Shown one piece after another: positions 34,214 to 43,900 of a DNA stretch of 64,000 nucleotides. Made by a program: the position numbers and the translations under genes. The notes under the pieces were generated by a model that was not told where the DNA came from, did not search any database, and saw only the letters and a program-made list of their open reading frames with translations. The stretch's first letter is position 1. Every line of letters starts with the position of its first letter. The DNA comes from C-114 sp963745405. GTDB taxonomy: Bacteria > Chloroflexota > Limnocylindria > Limnocylindrales > CSP1-4. Where the stretch lies: contig CAVUWY010000002.1 in NCBI GenBank assembly GCA_963745405.1, positions 496,001 to 560,000 on the forward strand, given 5' to 3'.

Positions 34214-35671
34214 TCAGGCGATGAGGTCGGCCGCTGCCTCGTCGGCCACCGCCATCCGGGCTGGCGCCGCCGTCCGCCGAAGGTGCGGGCTGAGGGACGC
34301 CGCCAGGATCGCGACCGCCGCGCCCATGGCGAACGAGAGGCCGATGCCGACGGCACTCGCCTGGCCTGCCCGGACCGACGCGGCGATGAACGCGCCGGCG
34401 ATCCCGGTCCCGAGGGCCGTCCCGAGCGTGTCGGATAGCTGGAGGCCGGCCGTCGCGGTCCCCTCGGCACCGGGCTGCGCCTCGCTCAGGACGACGAGGG
34501 TGAACGACGAATAGGCGAGGCCCATGCCGAATCCGGCGAGTGAGAACGCCGGCACCGCCCAGGCGATCGGCACCGACGGCAGGAGGACGAGGGCAGTCGC
34601 GCCGATCCCCGCCGCGACGACGGCCATCCCGATGCCGACGAACCGGGCCGGACCGTAGCGAGCCACCCCACGGGCCTGGATCCACGAACCGGCCGTCCAC
34701 GAGACGGTCGCACCGGTCAGGGCGATCCCGGCCACGGCCGGCGTCGTCCCCCGCCAGTCCACGAGGAGCAGGGACACATAGGCGTCGACCGAGAAGAACG
34801 CGAAGGTGGCCAGGCCGCGCAGGAGGACCGCCGAGGGGAGCCGGCCACGGGCCCGCAGCGTGCCGGCCGGCACGAGCGACCGGAAGGCCGGCACGCCGAG
34901 GCCGAGGCCGATGGCGACGAAGGCGACGGCCAGGATCGGCTCCGGGTTCGACAGGCCGGCCAGGACGAGGGCGGCGCTGAAGGAGAGGAGGATCGCTCGC
35001 GGCAGCCGGCGCCCTGAGTCCGTCGCCACGGCGTGCTCGGCGGAGGCGTGGGCCGGATCAACGGGCGGCACTCGCCGCAGCCCGACGACGGCGAGCGTGC
35101 CGGAGAGGACGATGAGGGGGATGAGGCCGAGGAAGACAGCGCGCCATGTCCACTGCTGGGCGACGAGCCCGGCGATGGCCGGCCCGATGACCCCGGGCAG
35201 GACCCACGCTGTCGACAGGGTCGCGAACATCCGGGCCCGCAGCTCCTCGGGCAGGCTCCGGCCGATGGCCACGTAAGCGACCGGGGCGATCGCACCGGCA
35301 CCGAAGCCCTGGAGGAAGCGACCGGCGATGAGGATCGGCATCGTCGGGGCGAGGCCGCCGATGAGGAGGCCGATCCCGAACAAGCCGAGGCCGCCGACGA
35401 ACGGCCGGATGAGACCGCCCCGATCGATGAGGATGCCGACGACGACGATACCGATGAGGTTGGCGAGGAAGAACGCCGAGAAGACCCAGCCGTACAGGTC
35501 GAGTCCGCCGAGCTCGCGGGCGACGACCGGCATCACGGTCGATACGGCGAGGGCCTCGAACGCGACGAGGGTGATCGTCAGGACCAGGCCGACCGTGAGG
35601 GCGCGTCGCGGCGCCGACCAGAGTCCGTCGGTCACGGTCGGGACCGGGTAGGCAGGGGCGAGAGAGGCCAT
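34214..35671 (-). CDS. MFS transporter, drug/multidrug exporter-like
   Basis: 485 residues with about 14 hydrophobic segments. The first half has VVARELGGLDLYGWVFSAFF, IGIVVVGILIDRGG and the motif C-like stretch WVLPGVIGPAIAGLVAQQW; the second half includes GFGMGLAYSSFTLVVLSEAQ. The 14-helix layout and these motifs fit the DHA2-type exporters. I chose ATG 35671 (MASLAP) over a TTG 18 bp upstream because the fold begins soon after. Monocistronic by appearance; substrate unknown. Confidence 0.88.
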   Translation of the reverse strand: MASLAPAYPVPTVTDGLWSAPRRALTVGLVLTITLVAFEALAVSTVMPVVARELGGLDLYGWVFSAFFLANLIGIVVVGILIDRGGLIRPFVGGLGLFGIGLLIGGLAPTMPILIAGRFLQGFGAGAIAPVAYVAIGRSLPEELRARMFATLSTAWVLPGVIGPAIAGLVAQQWTWRAVFLGLIPLIVLSGTLAVVGLRRVPPVDPAHASAEHAVATDSGRRLPRAILLSFSAALVLAGLSNPEPILAVAFVAIGLGLGVPAFRSLVPAGTLRARGRLPSAVLLRGLATFAFFSVDAYVSLLLVDWRGTTPAVAGIALTGATVSWTAGSWIQARGVARYGPARFVGIGMAVVAAGIGATALVLLPSVPIAWAVPAFSLAGFGMGLAYSSFTLVVLSEAQPGAEGTATAGLQLSDTLGTALGTGIAGAFIAASVRAGQASAVGIGLSFAMGAAVAILAASLSPHLRRTAAPARMAVADEAAADLIA

Positions 35672-35771
35672 GTGGGCACGGTTGCCCAAGCGTACCCGTC
35701 ATGGCTGCCGACGGCCGTCGTCGCGGCGGGCGGACATCCGTCCACCCATGGGCGCCGGTTCTCCCGACCCG

Positions 35772-35832
35772 GGCTCCGGTTCAGCGCGCTCGCGGGCCGC
35801 TCCCGGCTCCGGTTCAGCCGCGCTTGCGGGCC
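35772..35832. repeat. short direct duplication of the methyltransferase 3' end
   Basis: A 27-bp unit (35772-35798) is repeated with one indel and one substitution at 35805-35832. The second copy contains the stop codon and last codons of the methyltransferase gene, and the first lies just downstream of it. Confidence 0.6.
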
Positions 35833-36587
35833 CGCCAGATCTCCTCGGACGGCCACTGCCGGGCCCACTCGAGGGTCGCCAGGTCGTTGTGGCTGGTCGT
35901 CGCGTCGGCGGCCGGCCGAAGCTCGATGAGGTCCTCGACCTCGAAGCCGTTCTTCCGGAGGAGGCGGATCCAGTCGCCGTAGCCGAGATGGAAGTCCACC
36001 GAGTCCGCCCCGTCCCACTCGGTCCGGTGAAGCCCGAAGTACGGGCGCAGCAGCGTCTCCGTCGCCGGCAGGCCGTCCTGCTGGGGGACGGTGAGGATGA
36101 GGATCGTGCCGTTCACGAGGAAGACGAGCTCGCCGCCCGGCCGCAGGAGCCGCGACGCTTCGGGGATCCAGCGGTAGGGGTCGGCCCAGATGCTCGCGCC
36201 GTACTCGGAGATGGCGAAGTCGAAGCTCGCGTCGGGCAGCGGCACCGTCTCGGCGTTGCCGTGGATCAGGGGGAACTCGAGGCCGAACTCGCCCTGCAAC
36301 GCCCGGGCCGTGTCGAGCTGGCGCTCGCTGTTGTCGACGCCGACCACGCGGGCACCGCGGCGGGCGAGCCACGCCGAGATGTAGGCCGTCCCGCAACCGA
36401 GCTCGATCGCGTCGAGGCCGGTCATGTCGGCCGGCAGGAGCCCGACCTCCGACTCGGGGACGTCCCAGATCCCCCACGAGGGCTCACCGGCCCAGGCGCG
36501 ATGACCGGGCTCGGCGTACCCGGCCGCGTCCACGTCCCAGGCGGCCCGGTTGCGGCGGACGTAGTCGGGCAGGTCCTCGTCGGTCAT
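35814..36587 (-). CDS. class I SAM-dependent methyltransferase
   Basis: 257 residues. Motif I is DAIELGCGTAYISAWLARRG, the acidic end of strand 2 is VVGVDNSERQLDTA, motif II region VPLPDASFDFAISEYG, and motif III LLRPGGELVFLVN. The N-terminus VRRNRAAWDVDAAGYAEPG is the 'W-x-x-x-A' entry common in small-molecule methyltransferases. ATG 36587 has TATCGT 6 nt upstream and no Shine-Dalgarno. Substrate unknown. Confidence 0.9.
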   Translation of the reverse strand: MTDEDLPDYVRRNRAAWDVDAAGYAEPGHRAWAGEPSWGIWDVPESEVGLLPADMTGLDAIELGCGTAYISAWLARRGARVVGVDNSERQLDTARALQGEFGLEFPLIHGNAETVPLPDASFDFAISEYGASIWADPYRWIPEASRLLRPGGELVFLVNGTILILTVPQQDGLPATETLLRPYFGLHRTEWDGADSVDFHLGYGDWIRLLRKNGFEVEDLIELRPAADATTSHNDLATLEWARQWPSEEIWRARKRG

Positions 36588-36593
36588 CGCCCG

Positions 36594-36599
36594 ACGATA
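36594..36599 (-). promoter_or_regulatory. -10 box of a leaderless promoter for the methyltransferase
   Basis: TATCGT on the minus strand, 6 nt before ATG 36587. Confidence 0.42.
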
Positions 36600-36609
36600 C
36601 CCGCTTCGG

Positions 36610-37551
36610 TCAGCTGCCCGCCAGCCGCTCCACGACCGGCGCGAGCTCGTCGATCGCGCCGACGAGGAAGGAGCTGATCCCGAGCCGCTCCCGGAGCATC
36701 CGGAACTTCTCGACGAACCCGTCGATCGAGCCGATGAAGACGTGGGGCGACTCGAGCACCTCGTCGACCGTCAGCTCGACGCCGGTCCGGTCGCGCATCC
36801 GGTCGGCGACCTTGGCCGCCTCGGCTCGGGCATGGTCGGTGACGGTGATCGCCGTGCCGGACGGGTAGACGTTGAACTCGAGGCGATCGAACCGGTCGCC
36901 GGCGGCCTCGCGGACCCAGCCGATCTTCTCCTCGGCGGCCGCGATCGTGAAGCTCCGTGGGTCCGCCCGCTGGCCGGTCAGGATGCGCGGGGCGAGGCCG
37001 ACGATGTCCGCCTCACGGCCGGCCAGGCTCAGCGTCCGCCGGCCACCGCCGCCGATGAAGAGCGGCGGATGGGGCCGCTGCACGGGCTTCGGATAGCCGT
37101 CGTGATCGGTGATCGTGTAGTACGTGCCCCGGAACGAGAACGGGCCGTCGCCGAGGGTGCCCTTGAGGACGGCGACCGCCTCCTCGAGCCTCGCCGAGCG
37201 AACGGCGACCGGCTCGAACGGAAGGCCGATCCGGTGGTATTCGGGCTTGTTCCAGCCCGCGCCGATGGCGATCTCCAGCCTGCCGCCGCTGAGGACGTCG
37301 AGCGAGGCGAGGTCCTGGGCGAGGACGGCCGGGTGGCGCAGGTCGTTGTTGAGGACGAAGGGGGCGATGCGCAGACGCTCCGTCGCCGCGGCCACCGTGG
37401 CGAGGACGGGGATCGGGGCGAGCTGCTCGACGAGATGGTCGGGGAGGACCATCGCGCTGTAGCCCATCGACTCGGCGCGACGTGCCTCGGCTGCGAGCTG
37501 CCGCCCGTCGGCGATCTCGCCCGGGTCGGCCAGGAAGCGGAACGGTCGCAT
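36610..37551 (-). CDS. LLM-class (F420-type) oxidoreductase 1
   Basis: 313 residues of the bacterial luciferase-like TIM-barrel family. Landmarks: FRFLADPGEIADGRQLAA, AESMGYSAMVLPDHLVEQ, APFVLNNDLRHPAVLAQDLA, LDVLSGGRLEIAIGAGWNKP, EYHRIGLPF, and PHPPLFIGGGGRRTLSLAGR. Members of this type normally use F420, sometimes FMN; I cannot tell from sequence alone. ATG 37551 (MRPFRFL) is chosen because the upstream frame has no homology. Two paralogues lie upstream. Confidence 0.87.
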   Translation of the reverse strand: MRPFRFLADPGEIADGRQLAAEARRAESMGYSAMVLPDHLVEQLAPIPVLATVAAATERLRIAPFVLNNDLRHPAVLAQDLASLDVLSGGRLEIAIGAGWNKPEYHRIGLPFEPVAVRSARLEEAVAVLKGTLGDGPFSFRGTYYTITDHDGYPKPVQRPHPPLFIGGGGRRTLSLAGREADIVGLAPRILTGQRADPRSFTIAAAEEKIGWVREAAGDRFDRLEFNVYPSGTAITVTDHARAEAAKVADRMRDRTGVELTVDEVLESPHVFIGSIDGFVEKFRMLRERLGISSFLVGAIDELAPVVERLAGS

Positions 37552-37642
37552 CCGCTCATTCTGGGCAGCGAGGAGGAACAGCGCCTGCCATCGCCGCCGT
37601 GCCGCGGCGACCGCCACTCACCGGCCCGGCCCGGCCTGGGAA

Positions 37643-37673
37643 TCGAAAAGGCCCCCGGCGGACCGGGGGCCTT
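37643..37673 (-). terminator. Rho-independent terminator of the cold-shock gene
   Basis: On the minus strand GGCCCCCGG-TCCG-CCGGGGGCC, a 9-bp GC stem, runs into TTTT about 20 bp after the stop of the cold-shock gene. The clearest intrinsic terminator in the window. Confidence 0.85.
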
Positions 37674-37690
37674 GATGCGACGAGTCGGTG

Positions 37691-37912
37691 TCAGCCGGCC
37701 GCGACGCTCGAAGCGGCGCGGACGTTGATCGCCCGCGGACCCTTGGGGCTCTGCTCAACGTCGAACTCGACCCGCTCGCCACCGAAGAGGCGATCGAAAT
37801 CGAGCGAAGGCTGAAGCCCGCCTCGATGGAAGAAGTAGTCCTTGCCGTCCTCGGCGGTGATGAAACCGAAGCCGCGGTCGGAGACGACCTTCTTGACAGT
37901 GCCGGTGGTCAC
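37691..37912 (-). CDS. cold-shock domain protein
   Basis: 73 residues. TGTVKKVVSDRGFGFITAED carries RNP1 (GFGFI) and KDYFFHRG carries RNP2 (YFFH); the fold ends with PKGPRAINVRAA. A single-stranded nucleic-acid chaperone. I chose GTG 37912 (MTTGTVKK), with GGAGG 5 nt upstream, over ATG 37924, which lies right against its own AGAAGGG. The aromatic after GTVK is missing (KKV instead of KWF), a variation seen in some lineages. About 130 bp upstream is gene-free and would hold a leader. A strong terminator follows. Confidence 0.9.
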   Translation of the reverse strand: MTTGTVKKVVSDRGFGFITAEDGKDYFFHRGGLQPSLDFDRLFGGERVEFDVEQSPKGPRAINVRAASSVAAG

Positions 37913-38071
37913 AGTGACCTCCATCCCTTCTCGAACCGAACAGCACGCACGGCCTGTCGAGAAGAGGGCGACCACGCGGGGCACCGCCGGGCGATCCGGC
38001 GACAAGAGAAGTCTACTCCCCTGCGGCAAGGTTCGGCCACCCTCGTGCCTCCTCGTCCCGCCGGTCGGCGA

Positions 38072-38968
38072 TCAGCTCGACGGATCGGCTGCCCGGAAGC
38101 GGCGGAGGGCTTCGACGACGACATCGACGCTCGCCTCGGTCGCGGTCGCGAGGGCGAGCTGGAGGTGATCGACGCCGAGGGCCGCCCATGTGGCGAAGCC
38201 GGCGGCCAGCGCGTCGGCCTCGAGCGGCAGGGCATGCGACAGGACCTCCCCGTCGCCGCCGTCGGTCGCGGCGACCTCGATCCCGACCGTGACGGCGAGC
38301 GTCGCCGGATCCCGGCCTTCGGCCAGGCAGGCGGCGAGAAGGTCGTCGTGGCGGGCGCGGTAGCGATCGTCGGGCAACCCGAACCAGGCGGTCTGCCAGG
38401 CATCGGCGAAGCGGGCGGTGAGCCGCAGCATCCGCTCGCCCTTGGCGGCGATGAGGATCGCCGGGGGTCGACGGGGCGGCGGCAGGATGACGGCGTCGTC
38501 GACGGCGGTCCATCGGCCGGCCAGCGTCACCCGCTCGCCGCGGAGCAGCGGGACGATCACCTGGAGCGATTCCTCGAACCGCCCGACCCGGTGGTCGAAC
38601 GGGTAGCCGAAGGCGCGATATTCGGGCTCGTGCCAGCCGCAACCGAGGCCGAGGACGAGTCGACCGCCGGCGATGTCGTCGGTCGTGGCGGCCATCTTGG
38701 CGAGCAGGCCGGCCGGCCTGAACGAGGTCGCGAGGACGAGCGTGCCGAGCTCGACCCGCTCGGTGGCGACGGCGAGGGCGGCCAGCAGGCTCCACGGCTC
38801 GTGGTAGCCGACCTCCGGAGCCTCGGGCGGGCGGTACAGGAAGTGATCGCTCAGCCAGAGGCTGTCGACGTCGCCCGCCTCGGCATGCCGTGCGAGCGCG
38901 GACAGCTCGGCCCAGGTGCCGCCGGCGCCGTCCTCCGGAGCCTGTGGCAGGACGATCCCGACCTTCAT
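38072..38968 (-). CDS. LLM-class (F420-type) oxidoreductase 2
   Basis: 298 residues. MKVGIVLPQAPEDGAGGTWA opens the barrel; SLWLSDHFLYRPPE, ERVELGTLVLATSFRPAGL, AGGRLVLGLGCGWHEPEYRA and AILIAAKGERMLRLTARFAD are the family landmarks. About 18 bp separate it from paralogue 3 upstream, so they form one operon. Cofactor is probably F420; substrate unknown. Confidence 0.87.
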   Translation of the reverse strand: MKVGIVLPQAPEDGAGGTWAELSALARHAEAGDVDSLWLSDHFLYRPPEAPEVGYHEPWSLLAALAVATERVELGTLVLATSFRPAGLLAKMAATTDDIAGGRLVLGLGCGWHEPEYRAFGYPFDHRVGRFEESLQVIVPLLRGERVTLAGRWTAVDDAVILPPPRRPPAILIAAKGERMLRLTARFADAWQTAWFGLPDDRYRARHDDLLAACLAEGRDPATLAVTVGIEVAATDGGDGEVLSHALPLEADALAAGFATWAALGVDHLQLALATATEASVDVVVEALRRFRAADPSS

Positions 38969-38985
38969 CGTGTCGCGTCGCCGGC

Positions 38986-39918
38986 CTAGTCGAGTAGTCG
39001 GAGGAGCTCGCCCGCCGCGCCGATCGCCTCGACCGTCGGCAGGATGGGGTTATTGAAGGTGAAGCCCGTGAAGCCCGCCTCGAGGTACGGCCGCAACCCC
39101 TCCGCGACCTGCTCGGGCGGTCCGGCCAGCACACGTCGTTCCGGCGGCAACCGCTCGAGGAGCGCCTTCGCCGCCGCCGCGTCGACGACCGGGATCACCG
39201 GGGTGGCCATCGTCCGGGCGATGGTGGCCGGATCGCGCCCGATCTCCTCGCAGTAGCGCTCGAGGAGCTCGCTCTTGTGGCGGAGGACGTCGAGCCCGAG
39301 CGGGAACCAGTGGGTCATGTCGGCGTGGCGGGCGGCGATCCGGAGGGTCCGCTGCTCACCACCGCCGCCGACGAGGATCGGCGGCCCGCCCGGCCGGATC
39401 GGGCGCGGTGAATTGATGGCCCGCTCGATCCGGTAGTGGCGGCCCTCGAAGGTCGGCCGGTCCTCCGTGAACAGCGCCCGGCAGATCGTCAGGGCCTCGT
39501 CGAGCCGGTCCATCCGCTCGCCGATCGGCGGGAAGTCGAAGCCGAGACCGCGGTGCTCGTCCTCGTTCCAGGCCGCTCCGAGGCCGAGGATCGCCCGGCC
39601 GCCCGAGATGACGTCGAGCGTGGTGACCGACTTGGCGAGCAGGGACGGGTTCCGATAGGTGACGCCCGTGACGAGGGTCCCGAGCTGGACCGTCCTCGTA
39701 TGCCCGGCGAGGGCGGACAGCGTCGAATACGCCTCGAGCATCGGGTCCGTCTCCGGCCCGACGCCGCGGATCTGATAGAAGTGATCCATGACCGTGACGA
39801 GGCCGAAGCCAGCCGCCTCGGCCGCCTGGGCGAGTCCGACGACGTGATCGAAGAGCCGCTCCGGCGGCGTGTCCGGGAACGTGTAGTTCGGGATGTGATA
39901 GCCGAACAGCGGCCGCAT
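38986..39918 (-). CDS. LLM-class (F420-type) oxidoreductase 3
   Basis: 310 residues. MRPLFGYHIPNYTFPDTPPE, GLVTVMDHFYQIRGVGPE, TVQLGTLVTGVTYRNPSLLA, SGGRAILGLGAAWNEDEHRG, and PPILVGGGGEQRTLRIAAR are the barrel landmarks. The C-terminal end GFTGFTFNNPILPTVEAIG matches F420-dependent members. ATG 39918 has GGGGAGG 8 nt upstream, the best ribosome binding site of the three paralogues. Confidence 0.88.
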   Translation of the reverse strand: MRPLFGYHIPNYTFPDTPPERLFDHVVGLAQAAEAAGFGLVTVMDHFYQIRGVGPETDPMLEAYSTLSALAGHTRTVQLGTLVTGVTYRNPSLLAKSVTTLDVISGGRAILGLGAAWNEDEHRGLGFDFPPIGERMDRLDEALTICRALFTEDRPTFEGRHYRIERAINSPRPIRPGGPPILVGGGGEQRTLRIAARHADMTHWFPLGLDVLRHKSELLERYCEEIGRDPATIARTMATPVIPVVDAAAAKALLERLPPERRVLAGPPEQVAEGLRPYLEAGFTGFTFNNPILPTVEAIGAAGELLRLLD

Positions 39919-40036
39919 GCGAGTCCTCCCCGGGGTCCGACGGTGGCGCCCAATTGTGCCGCGGGTCGCCGGATGGGGTGCGCGGGTGGCCGGGTGGGGC
40001 GTGCCCGGTTCGCCGGAGGGGGCGCTGTCGCAGTGG

Positions 40037-40390
40037 CTAGAGGAGGCCGACCACGACGTTCGAGGCCGTGCCCAGGAGGCCCATGGCGATGGCGAGGGTC
40101 GCGGCCGGGATCGCCAAGGCCGGGAAACGGATGGCCACCCGGCGGACGAGGAGGACGAGGGCGACCACGGCGATCAGCTTGAAGACCGCCGGGCCCGCCG
40201 GGCCGATGTCGGCGAAGAGCTGGCGCGCGAGGGGGTTCTCCTCGGCTCCGATGCCGGTGACGCCGACGGCCGGGATGAACGTCAGGAGGTCCGCGAGCTG
40301 GGCCGCGATGACGGCGAGCAGGAGCGGCCGCCGATAGCGCTGGGCGACGGTCGGGGCGGGCGGTGTCTCCGGCCCGAGGAGAGCGGTCAT
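40037..40390 (-). CDS. small membrane protein, DUF5658-like
   Basis: 117 residues from ATG 40390; the open frame runs upstream but without homology. Three hydrophobic segments: LLLAVIAAQLADLLTFIPAV, FKLIAVVALVLLVRRVAI and the C-terminal LAIAMGLLGTASNVVVGLL. The short motif GAEENPLARQLF between helices one and two resembles the 'E-x-NP' of DUF5658 proteins. Function unknown. Confidence 0.6.
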   Translation of the reverse strand: MTALLGPETPPAPTVAQRYRRPLLLAVIAAQLADLLTFIPAVGVTGIGAEENPLARQLFADIGPAGPAVFKLIAVVALVLLVRRVAIRFPALAIPAATLAIAMGLLGTASNVVVGLL

Positions 40391-40606
40391 CAGGCCGGAT
40401 CGTCGCTCGGCAGGCCGCGAGACGTCCGTGGTCCTGCCGTCCTCCCCGAACCACCTTGAAGTACCGATCGCCGCGCCTGGCGACCCCGGAGCGCCCCGTT
40501 CCCGGTGCCACCCCGCACTTCCAGCACGAACGCGGTGCAGTCCGCTGCGGTGATGTGGCTTACGCCCTACTTGCACGAATGCCCCCCAGGAAGTACCAAT
40601 ACCCGA

Positions 40607-40623
40607 CGCCAGAAGTACTGGCG
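40607..40623 (+). promoter_or_regulatory. perfect hairpin in the pilin leader
   Basis: CGCCAG-AAGTA-CTGGCG ends 11 bp before the AGGAGGTGA of the Flp pilin. A 6-bp stem with a 5-nt loop in the untranslated leader could control ribosome access or RNA stability. The rest of the gap 40391-40606 holds nothing I can identify. Confidence 0.45.
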
Positions 40624-40648
40624 GCCATCCCCGAAGGAGGTGACCTCG

Positions 40649-40840
40649 TTGTTGCGCCTTTGGATGCTCGCACAGAGCATCCCCGGCCGACTCACCCAGC
40701 CGCTCGTCCGAAGTGAAGGACAGGGTCTCGCCGAGTATGCACTCATCCTCGCTCTTATCGCGATCGTCGCGATCGTGGCCCTTCTCTTCCTCGGCGGTCA
40801 GGTGAGCAAAGTCCTCAGCCAGGTCGGGAAGAGCATCTAG
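40649..40840 (+). CDS. Flp/Fap-type pilin
   Basis: 63 residues. The class III prepilin site is GQGLAEYALILALIAIVAIV: cleavage after the Gly, Glu at +5, then one long hydrophobic helix and a short tail VSKVLSQVGKSI. Tad-type fibres use such pilins for adhesion. AGGAGGTGA lies 5 nt before TTG 40649, so I prefer that start to ATG 40664. No tad assembly genes are in the window, so the pilin is isolated from its secretion machinery. Confidence 0.88.
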   Translation: MLRLWMLAQSIPGRLTQPLVRSEGQGLAEYALILALIAIVAIVALLFLGGQVSKVLSQVGKSI

Positions 40841-40864
40841 CTCCTCTCGCGTCAGTCGACACGT

Positions 40865-40891
40865 GAGCCGGCCGGCATCGCCCGCCGGCTC
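40865..40891. terminator. stem-loop between convergent pilin and mfd genes
   Basis: GAGCCGG(C)CGG pairs with CCGCCGGCTC around CATCGC in the 60-bp gap. A GC-rich bidirectional hairpin without a strong T tract. Confidence 0.45.
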
Positions 40892-40900
40892 CGTCGATTC

Positions 40901-43900
40901 TCAGGCCCCAGCGTGGGCCACCGCGAGCTCGTCGGTCGAGAGGCGGGCGACGATCGCCTGGGTCAGCTGCCACGAACGTGAGCCGTCCCTCGGCAGCCGG
41001 ACGCGGACCTGGTTCGAGGCGAAGGTCAGGTCGCCGGGTCGCACGCCGGGGAGCCCCGACCCGCCGAGCAGCCGCATCGCAGTCGCGCGCGACAAGCCCG
41101 CCCCGAACCGCACAACGAGCTGGCCGTCCTCGCGGGCGATCGACGAGATGCCGGCGACCTCGGCGGCGAGTCGGAGCTCGGCGACCTCGATGAGGTGCCG
41201 GACCGGCGCTGGCGGCGGGCCGAAGCGATCGGCGACCTCCTGGCGGAAGGCGGCCAGGTCCCCGGCATCCCGGGCGCGGGCGATCCGCCGGTACAGCTCG
41301 AGCTTCTGGGCCTCGTCGGGCACGTACGAGTCGGGCAGGTGGGCGTCGACCGGCAGGTCGATGACGGCGTGCTGCGGCTCGATGACCGGCTCGCGGTCCT
41401 CGAAGGCGGCCTTCCGCTCCTCGACCGACTCGGCGAGCAGTCGGGAATAGAGGTCGAATCCGACCGCCGCCATGTGGCCCGACTGCTCGGCCCCGAGGAT
41501 GTTGCCGGCGCCGCGGATCTCGAGGTCCGACAGGGCGATCTGGAACCCGGCTCCGAGCTCCGAGGCGTTGAAGATCGCCTGGAGGCGCTTGCGGGCCTCG
41601 TCCGAGAGGCGCTCCCGGCGGCGGTAGAGGAGATAGGCGTAGGCCCGCCGCGAGCTCCGCCCGACCCGGCCCCGCAGCTGGTAGAGCTGGGCGAGCCCGA
41701 GCGTATCGGCCCGGTCGATGACGATCGTGTTGGCGTTGGGGATGTCGAGGCCCGATTCGATGATGGTCGTGCAGACGAGGACGTCGGCCGCACCGTCGGC
41801 GAACGTCAGCATCACCCGTTCGAGGAGCCCCTCGGCCATCTGGCCGTGCCCGACGACGATCCGGACGCCGGGCAGCATCGCCCGGAGCTGCTCGGCCTGG
41901 GCCTCGATCGTCTCGACCCGGTTGTGGACGTAGAAGACCTGCCCGCCGCGGTCGAGCTCGCGGAGGATCGCGTCGCGAACGAGGCCGGCCGAGGCCTCGG
42001 CGACCCGGGTCTGGATCGGCAGGCGGTCCTCCGGCGGAGTCTCGATGACGCTGAGGTCGCGGATGCCCGCGAGGGCCAGGTTGAGCGTCCGGGGGATCGG
42101 CGTCGCCGACAGGGTCAGGACGTCGACCGCGCGCGCGGAGCTGCTTGAGGCGTTCCTTGGCGGCCACGCCGAAGCGCTGTTCCTCGTCGACCACGACGAG
42201 GCCGAGGTCGCGGAAGTGGACGTCCTTGCTGAGCAGGCGATGGGTGCCGATGACGAGGTCGACGCTGCCGTCGGCCAGCCCGGCGACCGTCCGTTCCTGC
42301 TCGGCCGGCGGCACGAACCGGGAGAGGAGGCGGACCTGGATGCGGGAACGCCCCGAACCGCTGGCTGAACGTCGCATGGTGCTGGGCGGCGAGGACGGTC
42401 GTCGGGACGAGGACGGCCACCTGGGTGCCGTCCTGGATCGCCTTGAAGGCGGCCCGCAGGGCGACCTCCGTCTTGCCGTAGCCGACGTCGCCGACGACGA
42501 GCCGGTCCATCGGCCGGCCGGCCTCCATGTCGAGCTTGACCTCGGCGGCCGCGCGCAGCTGGTCGGGCGTCTCCTCGTACGGGAAGCTCGCCTCCATCTC
42601 CGCCTGCCACGGCGTGTCCGCGGCGAACGCGATGACCGCGGGCCTCCGCCCGGGCGGCGTAGAGGGCGAGCAGGTCGTCGGCCAGGTCCGTGACGGCCCG
42701 CTTGACCCGCTGCTTGGCCCGCAGCCACTCGGCCGCCGCCGAGCTTGCTCAGCTGGGGCCGCTCGCCGCCGGAGTAGCGGGAGACGCGGTCGATCTGCTC
42801 GACCGGGACGAAGATCTTGTCGGAGCCGGCGAAGCTCAGCTCGAGATAGTCGCGCTCCTCGCCGGCGCCACCACGCCGGAGCATGCGCTCGTAGCGGGCG
42901 ATCCCGTGGTCGATGTGGACGACCAGGTCGCCCGGCGTGAGCCGCTCGAGGACGTCGCGCGGGACGACCCGCCGCATCGCCTTGGGCCGGCGGACCCGGA
43001 CGTTCCCGAACAGCTCCCGGTCGGTGACGAAGGCGAGTCCGTCCGGGCCACCGACGAAACCTCCGTTGAGACTTCGTCCCACCAGGGTGACCGAGCCTGC
43101 CGGCGGGGCTTCCTCCAGCCGCTGGACGACGGCCACCGGGCGGCCGGCCTCGGCGAGGATCTCGGCGAGGCGGACCGCCTGGTCCGACGCGAGGACGATC
43201 CGGAGGCCGTCGGCGGCCCAACGCTCGACCGCCTCGCCGAGCTGGCCGGCCCGGGTCGGCGCGAGCGACGATTCGCGCCAGCCGAAGACGTCGCCGCTGC
43301 TGAGGCCGCCACCAGCGAGTGCCGTTTCGGTCGACGACTCGGTCTCCCACGTCAGCTCGAGCGTCCGGCCGCGGACCAGGCGGGTCTTCCAGTCGCGGGC
43401 CGGCAGGTACGTAGACGGCCAGTCCCTGGGCAGGTCCTTCGAATCCTCGAGGTCCGCGCGTCGTTCGTCCGCCTGGCGCCACAGGAACTCCGCCGCTTCG
43501 CCGATGTCGCCCGGCTCGTCGAGCACGAGAAGGGTCGATGGATCGAGATGGTCGAACCCGGTCGCCGGGCAGAGGACGCCCGCCCAGACCTCCGCGGCAT
43601 CGCCCACGGCGAGGGCCCGGCTCGGAGGGGCGGTGCGTCGGGCCGGCCCGCTGCGACCGTGGTCGGCCGAGGCGCCGCCGCTACCGCCGGTCGCGCCGCC
43701 CGAGGCCTCGAAGCGGGCGAGATCCATGGCCAGGCGTTCGGGCAGTCGGGCGGCGGCCCGGCCGAGGCGCTCGCGCACCAGGGCGATGCCGCCAGCCGGC
43801 AGGAGGATCTCGCTGGCCGGCAGGAGGGTGACCTCGTCGACCGCACCGACCGTCCGCTGGTCGGCCGGGTCGAACTGCCGGAGCGAGTCGATCTCGTCGC

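Noticed and set aside
40391..40648. c-di-GMP (GEMM) riboswitch before the pilin
   Set aside because: None of the conserved GEMM core segments is present; only a simple 6-bp hairpin is seen.
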